DNA from: Janthinobacterium sp. 64
Lineage (GTDB): Bacteria > Pseudomonadota > Gammaproteobacteria > Burkholderiales > Burkholderiaceae_D
Assembly (NCBI RefSeq): GCF_002813325.1
Contig: NZ_PHUG01000001.1
Coordinates: 5,084,001-5,148,000, forward strand
Reading direction: 5' to 3'
DNA length: 64,000 nt
Numbering within the stretch: the first letter of the stretch is position 1; the number at the start of each line of letters is the position of its first letter. This document shows positions 44,195-53,227 of the stretch, piece by piece. A model generated the notes under the pieces. That model worked only from the letters and a program-made list of their open reading frames with translations. It was not told where the DNA came from and did no database searches. The translations under genes were made by a program, and so were the position numbers.

Positions 44195-45823
44195 ATGCCG
44201 CCGCCCATCCAGGCGCTTGCCGGCGTCGGCCTGCGTGCCGCGCATTACCGCGACTTCCTGGCGCGCCGGCCCAAGGTCGGCTGGCTGGAAGTACATACTG
44301 AAAATTATCTGCAGCCGTCGGGCTGGGATAATCATGTGCTGCACACCCTGCGCCAGGATTACCCGCTCAGCCTGCATGGCGTGGGCCTCGGCCTGGGATC
44401 CGCGCACGGCTTTTCCGAGCCCCATTTGCAGCGCGTGCGCGCCGTGGTCGAGCGCATCGAGCCGGCCCTCGTGTCGGAACATCTGAGCTGGGGTGCCGTG
44501 GCGCAGCAGCAACTCAATGATTTGTTGCCGCTGGCCTTGAATGGCGCGGCCCTCGATTTGCTGTGTGCCAGAGTGGGAAGGGTGCAGGATGTGCTGAAAA
44601 GGCCGATCTTGCTGGAGAATGTCTCCACTTACCTGCGTTTTGCCGACGATGCCATGAGCGAGGCGCAATTCCTGGCGGAACTGGCGCGCCGCAGCGGCTG
44701 CGGCCTGCTGCTCGATATCAACAACTTGTATGTGAACCAGTGCAACCACGGCGAAGACGCCCTGCTTGCCATGCAAAGCATCGCGCCGGGCAGCGTGGGC
44801 GAGCTGCACCTGGGCGGCCATCTGCTGACGCCGCACGCCGTGATCGACCACCATGGCGCCGCAGTGGCCGAGCCCGTATGGGGCTTGTATGCGGCCGCCT
44901 TGCTGCGCTTTGGCGCCGTGCCCACCCTGGTCGAATGGGACACGGATTTGCCGCCGCTCGATATCCTGCTGGGCGAGGCAAGCAAGGCGCAAGCGATGCT
45001 GGCGCAGCACGAGCAACATTCGCCGTGGCATGGGGTACCGGTGCTGCCACGGCCACCGCCATCACCGGTCTCGCTTGACGCGCTGGCGGCCGGCCAGCAC
45101 GCATTTGCCACGGCCTTGCTCGATACTGCGGCAACGTTGCCATCGTTCGCGGGAGAATCGGTGCCGCAGCGTTTCTCTTTGTACCGCGGCAACATGAGCA
45201 CAGCCTCGCGCCGCACCTTGGGCCACGCCTATCCCGTCGTGCTGGCGCTGGTGGGCGAGGCATTCTTTGGCGGCCTGGCGCGCGCGTACGGCCGCCAGTA
45301 TCCGTCAGATAGCGCCGATTTGAACCAGTTTGGCGAGCGTTTCGCCGATTTTCTGACCAGTTTTCCACCTGCGGCCGAGTTGCCGTATCTGCCGGACATG
45401 GCGCGCCTGGAATGGGCCGTGCACCTGGCCCATTACGCGGCCGATGCGCCGGGCATCGCGCCCGAGGCGCTGGCCTCCTTGCCTCCCGATCAACTGGAAG
45501 CGCGCCGTTTCAGCCTGCAGCCCGCCTGCGCCTTGCTGGCATCCAGCTGGCACGTGGCGGCCCTGTGGCAGGCGCATCAGGAAGGTGAAGGGCAGGGGAA
45601 GTTTCCGCGCGATATGCAGGTGGCCAGCTGGGCGCTCATATGCCGGCCGCGCTGGAAGGCGCAGGTGCTGGTAGTGGAGGCGGCCGCGCATGCCGCCTTG
45701 GTCATGTTGCAGCAGGGCCAGTCGTTTGGCGCCGCGCTCGATGCGGCGTTTGAGCGGGACCCGGCATTCGACCTGGCGGCACACTTGCGCCAGTGGCTGG
45801 CGCACGCGGTGTTGTTGGCGTGA
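44195..45823 (+). CDS. bufB: Fused DUF692 (MNIO) enzyme and DUF2063 domain, BufB-BufC in one protein
   Basis: A 542-residue fusion. Residues 5-275 are a DUF692 TIM barrel of the multinuclear non-heme iron enzymes, with likely metal ligands H61 (SLHGVG), H96 (SEHLSW), E141 (LLENVSTY), D174 ([11 protein letters not shown]), H205, H219 and E247 (LVEWDTDLP). A proline-rich linker (about 283-292) leads to a DUF2063 domain (about 293-405, with [17 protein letters not shown] and [19 protein letters not shown]) and a ~130-residue tail domain. In most bufferin operons these are separate genes, BufB and BufC. TTG codons at 44183 and 44189 are also in frame; no clear ribosome site is seen, so coupling to the precursor is likely. 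Confidence 0.88.
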   Translation: MPPPIQALAGVGLRAAHYRDFLARRPKVGWLEVHTENYLQPSGWDNHVLHTLRQDYPLSLHGVGLGLGSAHGFSEPHLQRVRAVVERIEPALVSEHLSWGAVAQQQLNDLLPLALNGAALDLLCARVGRVQDVLKRPILLENVSTYLRFADDAMSEAQFLAELARRSGCGLLLDINNLYVNQCNHGEDALLAMQSIAPGSVGELHLGGHLLTPHAVIDHHGAAVAEPVWGLYAAALLRFGAVPTLVEWDTDLPPLDILLGEASKAQAMLAQHEQHSPWHGVPVLPRPPPSPVSLDALAAGQHAFATALLDTAATLPSFAGESVPQRFSLYRGNMSTASRRTLGHAYPVVLALVGEAFFGGLARAYGRQYPSDSADLNQFGERFADFLTSFPPAAELPYLPDMARLEWAVHLAHYAADAPGIAPEALASLPPDQLEARRFSLQPACALLASSWHVAALWQAHQEGEGQGKFPRDMQVASWALICRPRWKAQVLVVEAAAHAALVMLQQGQSFGAALDAAFERDPAFDLAAHLRQWLAHAVLLA

Positions 45824-45827
45824 TAGT

Positions 45828-46112
45828 TTATTCGAAAGCCCGCAGCAGGCGCGCTTCGCCCGTCTGATCGCGGTACAGGGCGTTCGCGGCCAGGGTGGCA
45901 TCCATCATGCGCGTCACTTGCTCTTCTTCAAAGCGGGCCAGTTCGGCCGTGGCCGCGACGAGGGCCAGTTGCAGCCTCGCGCGCGCGCTTTGATACAGGC
46001 TGCTGGTGTATTTGTCTGTGTTACGCAGCAATTCTTCCGCGTTTTCTATTACCTGGCGCAAGTCGCCGATCAGGCGTTCCTGGCTGCGCGTACCTTGTTC
46101 GGGATGGTCCAT
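45828..46112 (-). CDS. Small helical protein, DUF883/ElaB-like without membrane anchor
   Basis: A 94-residue helical protein. The N-terminal two thirds (RLIGDLRQVIENAEELLRNT to QSARARLQLALVAATAELA) resemble the soluble part of DUF883/ElaB/YqjD proteins, which tether stationary-phase ribosomes to the inner membrane, but the C-terminal transmembrane helix of that family is missing. It ends ALYRDQTGEARLLRAFE. GGAAGGGAAG lies before the chosen ATG. Its stop is 4 bases from the convergent MNIO fusion gene. Confidence 0.55.
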   Translation of the reverse strand: MDHPEQGTRSQERLIGDLRQVIENAEELLRNTDKYTSSLYQSARARLQLALVAATAELARFEEEQVTRMMDATLAANALYRDQTGEARLLRAFE

Positions 46113-46220
46113 GGCGCTTCCCTTCCGCAATCGATATTTATCTGACAATAACGACGTGTTGCAGCTTGATGCAGGCAGCTGGCTGGACGCATGGGGCTGC
46201 TTTCGCGCCCCATGCCCGGA

Positions 46221-46442
46221 TCAGGCGGGAGCGACGACCGTAATACGGATATCGCCCACGCTGACGACCTGGCCGGCGCGGATCTTGGCGGTCTTGCGCA
46301 ATTCCTTCTTGCCATCGACCTTCACGACGCCGCTATCGACCATGACCTTGCCTGCGCCACCGCTGTCGCACAAGCCGACCAGCTTCAACAGCTGGTTCAG
46401 CTCGACGAACTCGGATGTTAAATCAAAGCTTACTTTTTGCAT
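46221..46442 (-). CDS. S4-domain RNA-binding protein (YbcJ-like)
   Basis: A 73-residue protein that is almost all S4 domain (about 12-68: FVELNQLLKLVGLCDSGGAG, then VMVDSGVVKVDGKKELRKTAK and VVSVGDIRI). It resembles YbcJ, a small RNA-binding protein of uncertain role, perhaps in ribosome biogenesis. Single gene between the helical protein and fumC on the same strand. Confidence 0.87.
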   Translation of the reverse strand: MQKVSFDLTSEFVELNQLLKLVGLCDSGGAGKVMVDSGVVKVDGKKELRKTAKIRAGQVVSVGDIRITVVAPA

Positions 46443-46538
46443 TGTATCCCTTATTGCAATGATGTGTTTTCAACACTTGATGACGGTGTTAACTAAGGTC
46501 ATAGTTTACATGAAGCGGGGGAGAATGCAGGCTGAGCC

Positions 46539-47933
46539 TTAACTTTTCTTGGGCTGCGTCATCTCCAGGGGCACGATCCACGCACTGAATTGCTCTTCCG
46601 TTACATAGCCCAAGGCCAGTGCCGCTTGCTTCAAGGTCGTGCCGTCATGCTGGGCCTGCTTGGCGATGTGCGCCGCCTTGTCGTAGCCGATATGGGGCGC
46701 CAGGGCCGTGACCAGCATCAAGGAGCGCTCCATCAGGTCGGCGATGCGAGCACGGTTCGGTTCGATGCCATGCGCGCAATGCGCGTCGAAGCTGCGCATG
46801 CCGTCGCCCAGCAGGCGCGCGCTTTGCAGGAAGTTGTGCGCAATCAAGGGTTTGAAGACGTTCAGTTCGAAATTGCCCGAGGCGCCGCCCACCGTGATGG
46901 CGACGTCATTGCCGAACACCTGGCAGCACAGCATGGTCAGTGCTTCGCACTGGGTGGGATTGACCTTGCCCGGCATGATGGAGCTGCCCGGCTCGTTTTC
47001 GGGGATCGTGATTTCACCGAGGCCGGAACGGGGGCCGGACGCCATCCAGCGCACGTCGTTGGCGATTTTCATCAGCGCCGTGGCCAGGGTTTTCAGCGCG
47101 CCATGGGCAGCGACGAGCGCATCGTGGGCGGCCAGGGCGGCAAACTTGTTGCTGGCCGTCTCGAACGGCTGGCCCGTCAGGCGCGCCAGTTCTTGTGCGA
47201 TGCGGCCGGCAAATTCCGCGTGGGCATTCAGGCCCGTGCCGACAGCCGTGCCGCCGGCGGCCAGTTGCAGCAGCGGCGGCAACGCTGCCGTGATGATGTG
47301 TTCGGCAAAGTCCAGCTGCGCCACGTAGCCGGAAAATTCCTGGCCCAGGGTCAGCGGCGTCGCATCCTGCAAATGGGTGCGGCCGATCTTGACGATGTCG
47401 GAAAATTCCGTCGCTTTCGCGTCGAGCGTGGCGCGCAGCTGGCGCAGCGGCGGCAAGACCGTATTGGCGACGGCCAGGGCGGCCGCCACGTGGATGGCGG
47501 TGGGGAAGATGTCGTTTGAGGACTGGCCCAGGTTGACGTCGTCGTTCGGGTGCAGCAGGCGCGCTTCACCGCGCAAGCCGCCGATCAGCTCGGAACCTCG
47601 GTTGGCCAGCACTTCATTCATGTTCATATTGCTTTGCGTGCCAGAGCCCGTCTGCCAGACGGCCAGCGGGAATTCCGCATCGTGCTTGCCGGCCAGCACT
47701 TCGTCAGCCGCTTGCGTGATCGCGATGGCCTTCTTGCCATCCAATAGGCCCAGGTCCAGGTTGACGTGGGCGGCCGCGCGCTTGACGGTGGCCAGGGCGG
47801 CGATCAGTTCAGGCGGCATCTTTTCCGTGGAAATATGGAAATGCTCAAGCGAGCGCTGCGTTTGCGCTCCCCACAGCCGGTCGGCGGGTACGTCGATCGG
47901 GCCGAAACTGTCGCGTTCGATTCTGCTACTCAT
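46539..47933 (-). CDS. fumC: Fumarate hydratase class II
   Basis: A 464-residue oxygen-stable fumarase, converting fumarate to malate in the TCA cycle. The N-terminus [20 protein letters not shown] is class II. Active-site blocks: [56 protein letters not shown] and the fumarase/aspartase signature [13 protein letters not shown]. Length matches FumC homotetramers. It appears monocistronic. Confidence 0.97.
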   Translation of the reverse strand: MSSRIERDSFGPIDVPADRLWGAQTQRSLEHFHISTEKMPPELIAALATVKRAAAHVNLDLGLLDGKKAIAITQAADEVLAGKHDAEFPLAVWQTGSGTQSNMNMNEVLANRGSELIGGLRGEARLLHPNDDVNLGQSSNDIFPTAIHVAAALAVANTVLPPLRQLRATLDAKATEFSDIVKIGRTHLQDATPLTLGQEFSGYVAQLDFAEHIITAALPPLLQLAAGGTAVGTGLNAHAEFAGRIAQELARLTGQPFETASNKFAALAAHDALVAAHGALKTLATALMKIANDVRWMASGPRSGLGEITIPENEPGSSIMPGKVNPTQCEALTMLCCQVFGNDVAITVGGASGNFELNVFKPLIAHNFLQSARLLGDGMRSFDAHCAHGIEPNRARIADLMERSLMLVTALAPHIGYDKAAHIAKQAQHDGTTLKQAALALGYVTEEQFSAWIVPLEMTQPKKS

Positions 47934-48105
47934 GGCATCCCTTTCATCGATGGAGGTGGATCGAGTGTACTCCAGGCGTCAAAAAGACACAGGATGATGC
48001 TGTATTGCATCATTTTTGCTTTGGCCCATCTATATTTTTGCGATTTCCTGCCGTTAAAGACAGGCGAGTCCCCATTATTTATCCTGTTATCAAAGCGATC
48101 AGTCC

Positions 48106-49236
48106 ATGCACAGCAGCATTATTCCCCGTTGGTCCCTGATCGCGTGCGCCGCGGCCAGCCTGGCCTTGCCGCCCGTCATGGCGGCCGAACTGGGCGAGAT
48201 GGCCGTGCTGTCGCACGTGGGCCAGCCCTTGCTGGCAGAGATCGAGCTGACGGCGCTGGCACCCGAAGATGTCAATGGCGTAACCGTGCGCCTGGCCTCG
48301 CCCGATGTGTACCGCGGTGGCGGCATCGGCATGGACCCGGCCTTGCAAACTTTGACGATCAGCCCGCTGGAGCGCGGTGGGCGCCACTATGTGCGCGTGA
48401 CAACGCGGCAAGCCATCCAGGCGGGCCACGTGCATTTGTATTTGTTGCTGGGCAATGGCAATGGCGCCGTCGTGCGTCTGGGTACGCTGTGGCTGACGCC
48501 GGCTCCACCCGCCGCTGCCGCCGCTGCTGCCAGTGCGCCAGCCAGGCCCGCCATTCCGGTACCCATGCCCATGCCGCTGCCGCGCGCTGCACCCGGCGCG
48601 CCGCCGCCCGATGCCGCCGCGCTGGCGGCCCGCGCGCGCGCCGAGGGCCTGGTGCGCCCGGCGCGCGTGTTCGTGCCGCCGCCCGCCGCGCCTGCGCCGG
48701 CTGCTCCCGCGCTGCGTCCGCCGCTGCGCCGCGCCACGGCGCCCGTGGCCGCTTGCGCACCGCAGGCGGATGCCGGGCAGGCGCAAGCGTGCGTGGCGCT
48801 GGATGAGAAAAATGCGGCCCTGAATGCCAAGCTTGGTGAATTGGAAGGCAAGATAGGCGCCTTGCAAAAGGCGCTGGCTCAGCCTGCCACCGCTACCGCC
48901 GCCGCTGCGCCTGCTGCCGCGCCGGCCGAGGCGCAGGCGCCGCATGCCAAGCCCAAGCCGCTGCACGCGGCGCCAGCCGCCGACAAGGAAAAGAAAACGG
49001 GCGGCAACGGCTTGCTGTGGCTCGGTATCGGCACCGTGGCCTTCCTGCTGTTGACGGCGCTTATCGCGTATGTCGTGCGCAAGCGCAAGCAGGCGGCGGG
49101 GCCGGGCGCGCCGTCGAAATACTGGGTCTTGCTGCGCAAACCGTTCCGCCGCAAGAGCAAGGATGTGCCCGTGCTGACGGAGGCGGTGGAAGAGGGGGCG
49201 GCAGCTGAGCCGGAAGCGGAGCCGTTCTCGCGTTAA
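48106..49236 (+). CDS. Short FimV-like protein
   Basis: A 376-residue envelope protein. A signal peptide (about 1-26, ending PPVMAAE) is followed by the FimV N-terminal domain (about 27-130: LGEMAVLSHVGQPLLAEIEL, then VRLASPDVYRGGGIGMDPAL). A long alanine/proline-rich region with a short coiled coil (about 245-270, CVALDEKNAALNAKLGELEG) leads to one transmembrane helix (about 302-324) and a basic cytoplasmic tail. Full FimV/HubP proteins have about 900 residues with a C-terminal TPR domain, which is lacking here. It may act in polar organisation or be a separate paralogue. Confidence 0.78.
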   Translation: MHSSIIPRWSLIACAAASLALPPVMAAELGEMAVLSHVGQPLLAEIELTALAPEDVNGVTVRLASPDVYRGGGIGMDPALQTLTISPLERGGRHYVRVTTRQAIQAGHVHLYLLLGNGNGAVVRLGTLWLTPAPPAAAAAAASAPARPAIPVPMPMPLPRAAPGAPPPDAAALAARARAEGLVRPARVFVPPPAAPAPAAPALRPPLRRATAPVAACAPQADAGQAQACVALDEKNAALNAKLGELEGKIGALQKALAQPATATAAAAPAAAPAEAQAPHAKPKPLHAAPAADKEKKTGGNGLLWLGIGTVAFLLLTALIAYVVRKRKQAAGPGAPSKYWVLLRKPFRRKSKDVPVLTEAVEEGAAAEPEAEPFSR

Positions 49237-49641
49237 TGTGGCTACAAATTTGATATAAAAAAAGATATTCAAAAAAGATAGGAAGTGCCTGTGTAGGGTG
49301 TTGCCTATTTTTCAAAGATGGTGATATGATTAACTCAGTGGACTTGCTCTACGACAAAACAGCCCCAGCCTGGCGCAGTCACCAACGATAGTGTGGCGCG
49401 GCAAACAGGTGTAGCGTTGCATAAACGCCTGGGACTGGAAGCGGTTTGCGATGCCGACGATGTGCTCGCGAACGCCGGATGCAACCGGCAGCGAGGCGAC
49501 GCCAGGAGATACCTGGGGTTCGCCTTCCAAATTCCCTCCTCCTTGCTTTTCGAGCGTCGCAACTGGCGCGCTCCCCGGCACGGCGGCAGACGTAAAAAAA
49601 GCACCCGCGGGTGCTTTTCTTGTTTCTGGTGCGGCAACTTC
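49237..49641. other. 405-base stretch without a convincing gene, ending in a terminator
   Basis: The left 90 bases are AT-rich and start with a poor-quality possible leader; a 21-codon frame from ATG at 49325 is too weak to call. The middle shows no coding pattern of the neighbouring type. Near the right end AAAAGCACCC (49597-49606) pairs with GGGTGCTTTT (49609-49618), and the A-run before it (49594 on) serves as the T-run on the minus strand, so it ends transcription of the FliT-like gene and possibly also reads coming from the left. Confidence 0.5.
49594..49618 (-). terminator. Terminator downstream of the FliT-like gene
   Basis: Perfect GC stem GCACCCG/CGGGTGC flanked by A and T runs, read on the minus strand as hairpin plus T-run, 24 bases beyond the stop of the gene. 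Confidence 0.85.
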
Positions 49642-49938
49642 TTACATGCGGGCGCGGGCGCCGTGCATGGCGCTCGGCAGCTGCGTCATCCACGGTTCTG
49701 TGATGGCGCGGATTTCGCGGTCATTGGCCAGGATTTGCTTGAGCAAGTCGATCTTGCGCAGGCGCGAGGCGCCGGCCAGGGCGGGCACCTTGCCCGTCAT
49801 GGTCGCGCTGGCGGCGCTGGCGCACTGGTTTTCCAGGGTGTCGAGGCCATCCCAATCGTTCGAACGTGCGGCCACGACCATTTTATTGGTCATTCCTGCA
49901 ATATTTTCATACATCGAAAGAACGTCGTTGGAGGTCAT
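49642..49938 (-). CDS. fliT: FliT-like flagellar protein
   Basis: A 98-residue helical protein resembling FliT, the chaperone for the filament cap protein FliD and a regulator of FlhDC. The pattern SNDVLSMYENIAGMTNKMVV, DWDGLDTLENQCAS and RLRKIDLLKQILANDREIRA is that of FliT in related betaproteobacteria: an N-terminal helical bundle, a cysteine mid-protein, and a conserved DDxEIR-like stretch. It is not next to fliC/fliD/fliS. The start is ATG at 49938; a GTG two codons earlier is possible. Confidence 0.72.
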   Translation of the reverse strand: MTSNDVLSMYENIAGMTNKMVVAARSNDWDGLDTLENQCASAASATMTGKVPALAGASRLRKIDLLKQILANDREIRAITEPWMTQLPSAMHGARARM

Positions 49939-50057
49939 GAGCACACCCGTAACTAGTGAATGGATTACCGCTTGTCCAGGTTAGCGGCAGATTCAGCGGG
50001 AACTTGAGGGTGTTTTTGAAAAAAAAGTGAAAATAATGTGCATGGTTTTGGCCGGCC

Positions 50058-50107
50058 GCCGGAATCGCCCGCAAAACCCGCATGGATGCTGGGCTGACGA
50101 TTCCGGC
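50058..50107. repeat. Inverted repeat downstream of the HDOD gene
   Basis: GCCGGAATCG (50058-50067) and its exact complement CGATTCCGGC (50098-50107) separated by 30 bases. It lies 11 bases beyond the stop of the minus-strand HDOD gene and may end or stabilise its mRNA; no immediate T-run follows on that strand. Confidence 0.5.
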
Positions 50108-50117
50108 CGCGATTGCT

Positions 50118-50945
50118 TTATTTGACGAGTTCTTCCAGTCCCGCGCTCAGTTCGGCAGGCGGCGGCATCCTGTCCACCAGCACGGACGGCGGTAAACCGA
50201 GCGCTTCAGCCACGTCATTCGGGTAGCAGGCGATGATTTCTTCCGCGCTCAACGCATTTTCCTCGATGCGCGCACGCCAGGAGGCCAGGTGCACGATGGC
50301 GGCCAGGCGGTTCAAGGGCGCTTTGGCCAGCGGATCGGGAAAGGCGGCGATGGCTTCGGCAAAGGTGCTGGGGAACTTCCAGCGGCGCGTCAGTTCGGCG
50401 CCCACTTGCGCATAGTCATAGCCCAGCGACACCCGTTCCGCATCAAGCCGGCGCGCATCGAGCGGCGGCGCGATCTTGTCGAGCTGCATGGCTTGCTCGG
50501 GCATGGCGGCATGGATCACCAGTTGACCGATCGCATGCATCATGCCGATGGTGAAGGCCAGGTCCTGGTTGTCGCCGGTCTGCCTGGCGATCCAGCGGGC
50601 CGACACGGCGCTGTGCAGGCTGTAGCGCCAGAACTGCGGCAGATTCAGGCCGGGCACGGTCTTGTAGCCGCTGACCAGGCCCGAGCTGATGACGAGGGTG
50701 CGCACGGTCACAAAACCGAGCATCAGCACGGCGTCTTCGACCGTGCCGATGCTGCGCGAGACGTGGTAATAGGCCGAGTTGGCCAGCCGCAGCAGCTTGG
50801 CGCTCAGCACCGGGTCCGCTCCCAGCTGGCGCGCGATCTCCTCGGTGGCAATGGCGGGATTGTCGAAACTGCGCACCAGTTCATTGACGATCTTCGGGGC
50901 GGCAGGCAGGGCGTGGGGTTGCTGGAACAGCGCTTCCAGTTGCAT
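50118..50945 (-). CDS. HDOD-domain signalling protein
   Basis: A 275-residue protein consisting of one HDOD domain (about 10-210), a degenerate HD hydrolase fold without the catalytic HD pair, found in regulators of motility, biofilm and second-messenger signalling. Typical segments: LPAAPKIVNELVRSFDNP, QLGADPVLSAKLLRLANSAY, IGTVEDAVLMLGFVTVRTL and GMMHAIGQLVIHAAMP. AAGGAG lies 7 bases before the chosen ATG (MQLEALFQQP), and an upstream in-frame ATG has no such site. It reads toward the FliT-like gene. Confidence 0.9.
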   Translation of the reverse strand: MQLEALFQQPHALPAAPKIVNELVRSFDNPAIATEEIARQLGADPVLSAKLLRLANSAYYHVSRSIGTVEDAVLMLGFVTVRTLVISSGLVSGYKTVPGLNLPQFWRYSLHSAVSARWIARQTGDNQDLAFTIGMMHAIGQLVIHAAMPEQAMQLDKIAPPLDARRLDAERVSLGYDYAQVGAELTRRWKFPSTFAEAIAAFPDPLAKAPLNRLAAIVHLASWRARIEENALSAEEIIACYPNDVAEALGLPPSVLVDRMPPPAELSAGLEELVK

Positions 50946-51095
50946 GGCAATCTCCTTGGCGTACACGCGGCACGGGGTCGTGAAACTATAGGCCGTTTTT
51001 TTGTCCGCATGCAAAAAAGTTTGGGGGCGGTTTTTTGGCCCAAAAAAGGTATGATTTCAGGCTATGAATTTCTTGTTTTCATCGAAAGGATCGCC

Positions 51096-53159
51096 ATGCA
51101 CGGTTTGCGTTTTTCCTGGCCCCGGACGCCAGTCCAGGCTGCCATCGTCCTCGCCCTGGCCGGCGTCTCGCTGGCCGGTTTGCCGGCCCAGGCGCACGGC
51201 CAGGCCGCCGGCGCCACTGCCGCTGTCCCCGTCAAAGTCTTGCCTGGTGACGACTTCTACGACTACGTGAATGGCGACTGGCTGCGCAGCACGGAGATTC
51301 CTGCCGACCGCAGCAGCTGGGGCTCGTTCGCCATCCTCGCCAACGCCACCAACGAGCGCATCATCGGCCTCGTCGAAGGACTGGCGGCGGCGCCGCAGGC
51401 CGATGCCTCCGCGCGCCAGGTCAGCGATTTTTACCGTTCCTGGATGGATGAAGCGGCTATCGAAGCGAAAGGCTGGGCGCCGATCAAGCCGTTGCTGAAG
51501 AAGATCGATGGCATACGCGACCAGGCGGGCCTGGCCCGCGCGCTGGGCGAGAGCTTGCGCGCCGATGTCGACCCGCTCAACGCCACCAATTTTTATACGG
51601 AAAACCTGTTCGGCCTGTGGGTGGCGCAAGACTTGAACGACACCACGCGCAATGTCGCTTATCTGCTGCAGGGCGGGCTGGGCTTGCCAGACCGCGCGTT
51701 CTACCAGGCCGACAGCGCCCGCATGCAGGGCTTGCGCACGGGCTACCAGGCGCATATCGCCGCCATGCTCAAGCAGGCCGGCTACAGCGATGCGCCGGCC
51801 CGCGCCGCGCGCGTGTTTGCGCTGGAACAGCAAATTGCCGCCCGCCACGCCAGCCGCGAAGATTCGGCCGATGTTGCCAAGGGCAATAACGCCTGGCGCG
51901 CCGCCGACTTCGCCAGCAAGGCGCCCGGCCTGGACTGGAACGCCTTCTTCCAGGCGGCAGGGCTGGGCCAGCAAGCGGATTTCATCGTCTGGCATCCGAC
52001 GGCCATGACGGGCAGCGCCGCCCTGGTGGCAAGCGTGCCGCTGGCCACGTGGAAGGATTTCCTGGCCTTCCATACCATCAACCATTTCAGCACGACCTTG
52101 CCGAAGGCGGCCGCCGAGCAGCGCTTTGCCTTCTATGGCAACACCCTGAGCGGCACGCCGCAGCAGTCGCTGCGCAGCAAGCGGGCGCTGGCCGCGACGA
52201 ATGCGGCCCTGAGCGACGCCGTCGGCAAGCTGTACGTGGAGCGCTATTTCCCGCCGGAATCGAAAGCCCGCGTGCAAGCCATGGTGACGAATATCGTCGC
52301 CGCCTTCTCACGCCGTATCGACAAGCTGGACTGGATGGCGCCCGCCACCAAGGCGCAGGCGCAGGAAAAGCTCAAGACCCTGTACGTGGGCGTGGGCTAT
52401 CCCGAGCGCTGGGACAGCTATGCGGGCTTGCGCGTGGTGCGCGGCGATGCGCTGGGCAACGTGCAGCGGGCGGAACAGTTTCACTATCGCCAGGAACTGG
52501 CCAAGCTGGGCCAAGCGCCCGACCGCAAGGCCTGGGCCATGCCGGCGCAGCTGGTCAACGCCGTCAACCTGCCGCTGCAAAATGCGCTCAATTTCCCGGC
52601 CGCCATCCTGCAACCGCCGTTCTTCGATCCGACAGCGTCCGATGCGGCCAACTATGGCGGCATCGGCGCCACCATCGGCCACGAGATCAGCCACAGTTTT
52701 GACGACCAGGGCGCCCAGTTCGACGCCCAAGGCAAGCTGCGCGACTGGTGGACGCCGGCCGACCTGGCGCATTTCCAGTCGGCATCCCAGCAGCTGGTGG
52801 CGCAATTCGCGTCCTACAAACCGTTTCCCGACCTGGCCGTGAATGGCCAGCTGACCCTGAGCGAAAACCTGGCCGACCTGGCCGGCGTGGCGGCCGCGCA
52901 TGATGCGTTCACCTTGTCGCAGCAGGGCAAGCCGGTGCAGGCGGACGCGGACCGCGATTTCTTCATCGGCTACGGCGTCAGCTGGCGCAGCAAGGCGCGC
53001 GAAGCGGCGGCGCGCCAGCAAATCCTCACGGATGGCCATGCCCCGGCGCAATACCGCGCCGCCACCGTGCGCAACCTCGACGCCTGGTATCCGGCCTTCG
53101 ACGTCAAGCCGGGGCAGCAGCTGTACCTGGCGCCGGAGCAGCGCGTGCGCGTCTGGTAG
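51096..53159 (+). CDS. M13-family metallopeptidase (neprilysin/PepO type)
   Basis: A 687-residue exported zinc endopeptidase. A signal peptide (about 1-35, ending AQAHGQA) is followed by the N-terminal M13 domain (GDDFYDYVNGDWLRSTEIPA) and the catalytic domain with HEISH at about 529-533, preceded by YGGIGATIG and followed by ENLADLAGVAAAHDAF, which holds the third zinc ligand. A late RVRV-type end replaces the common CxxW motif (the C-terminus reads EQRVRVW). AAAGGA precedes the start. Predicted to cut short peptides in the periplasm. Confidence 0.94.
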   Translation: MHGLRFSWPRTPVQAAIVLALAGVSLAGLPAQAHGQAAGATAAVPVKVLPGDDFYDYVNGDWLRSTEIPADRSSWGSFAILANATNERIIGLVEGLAAAPQADASARQVSDFYRSWMDEAAIEAKGWAPIKPLLKKIDGIRDQAGLARALGESLRADVDPLNATNFYTENLFGLWVAQDLNDTTRNVAYLLQGGLGLPDRAFYQADSARMQGLRTGYQAHIAAMLKQAGYSDAPARAARVFALEQQIAARHASREDSADVAKGNNAWRAADFASKAPGLDWNAFFQAAGLGQQADFIVWHPTAMTGSAALVASVPLATWKDFLAFHTINHFSTTLPKAAAEQRFAFYGNTLSGTPQQSLRSKRALAATNAALSDAVGKLYVERYFPPESKARVQAMVTNIVAAFSRRIDKLDWMAPATKAQAQEKLKTLYVGVGYPERWDSYAGLRVVRGDALGNVQRAEQFHYRQELAKLGQAPDRKAWAMPAQLVNAVNLPLQNALNFPAAILQPPFFDPTASDAANYGGIGATIGHEISHSFDDQGAQFDAQGKLRDWWTPADLAHFQSASQQLVAQFASYKPFPDLAVNGQLTLSENLADLAGVAAAHDAFTLSQQGKPVQADADRDFFIGYGVSWRSKAREAAARQQILTDGHAPAQYRAATVRNLDAWYPAFDVKPGQQLYLAPEQRVRVW

Positions 53160-53227
53160 TCATTGACGGTGCCGCACGCCCAGCGCGCCGGCACCGTAAA
53201 ATGGCGGAACATATCGATAGGACCGCC

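Noticed and set aside
50289..51095. Upstream extension of the M13 peptidase frame
   Set aside because: It runs opposite to the HDOD gene; the signal peptide and AAAGGA place the real start at 51096.
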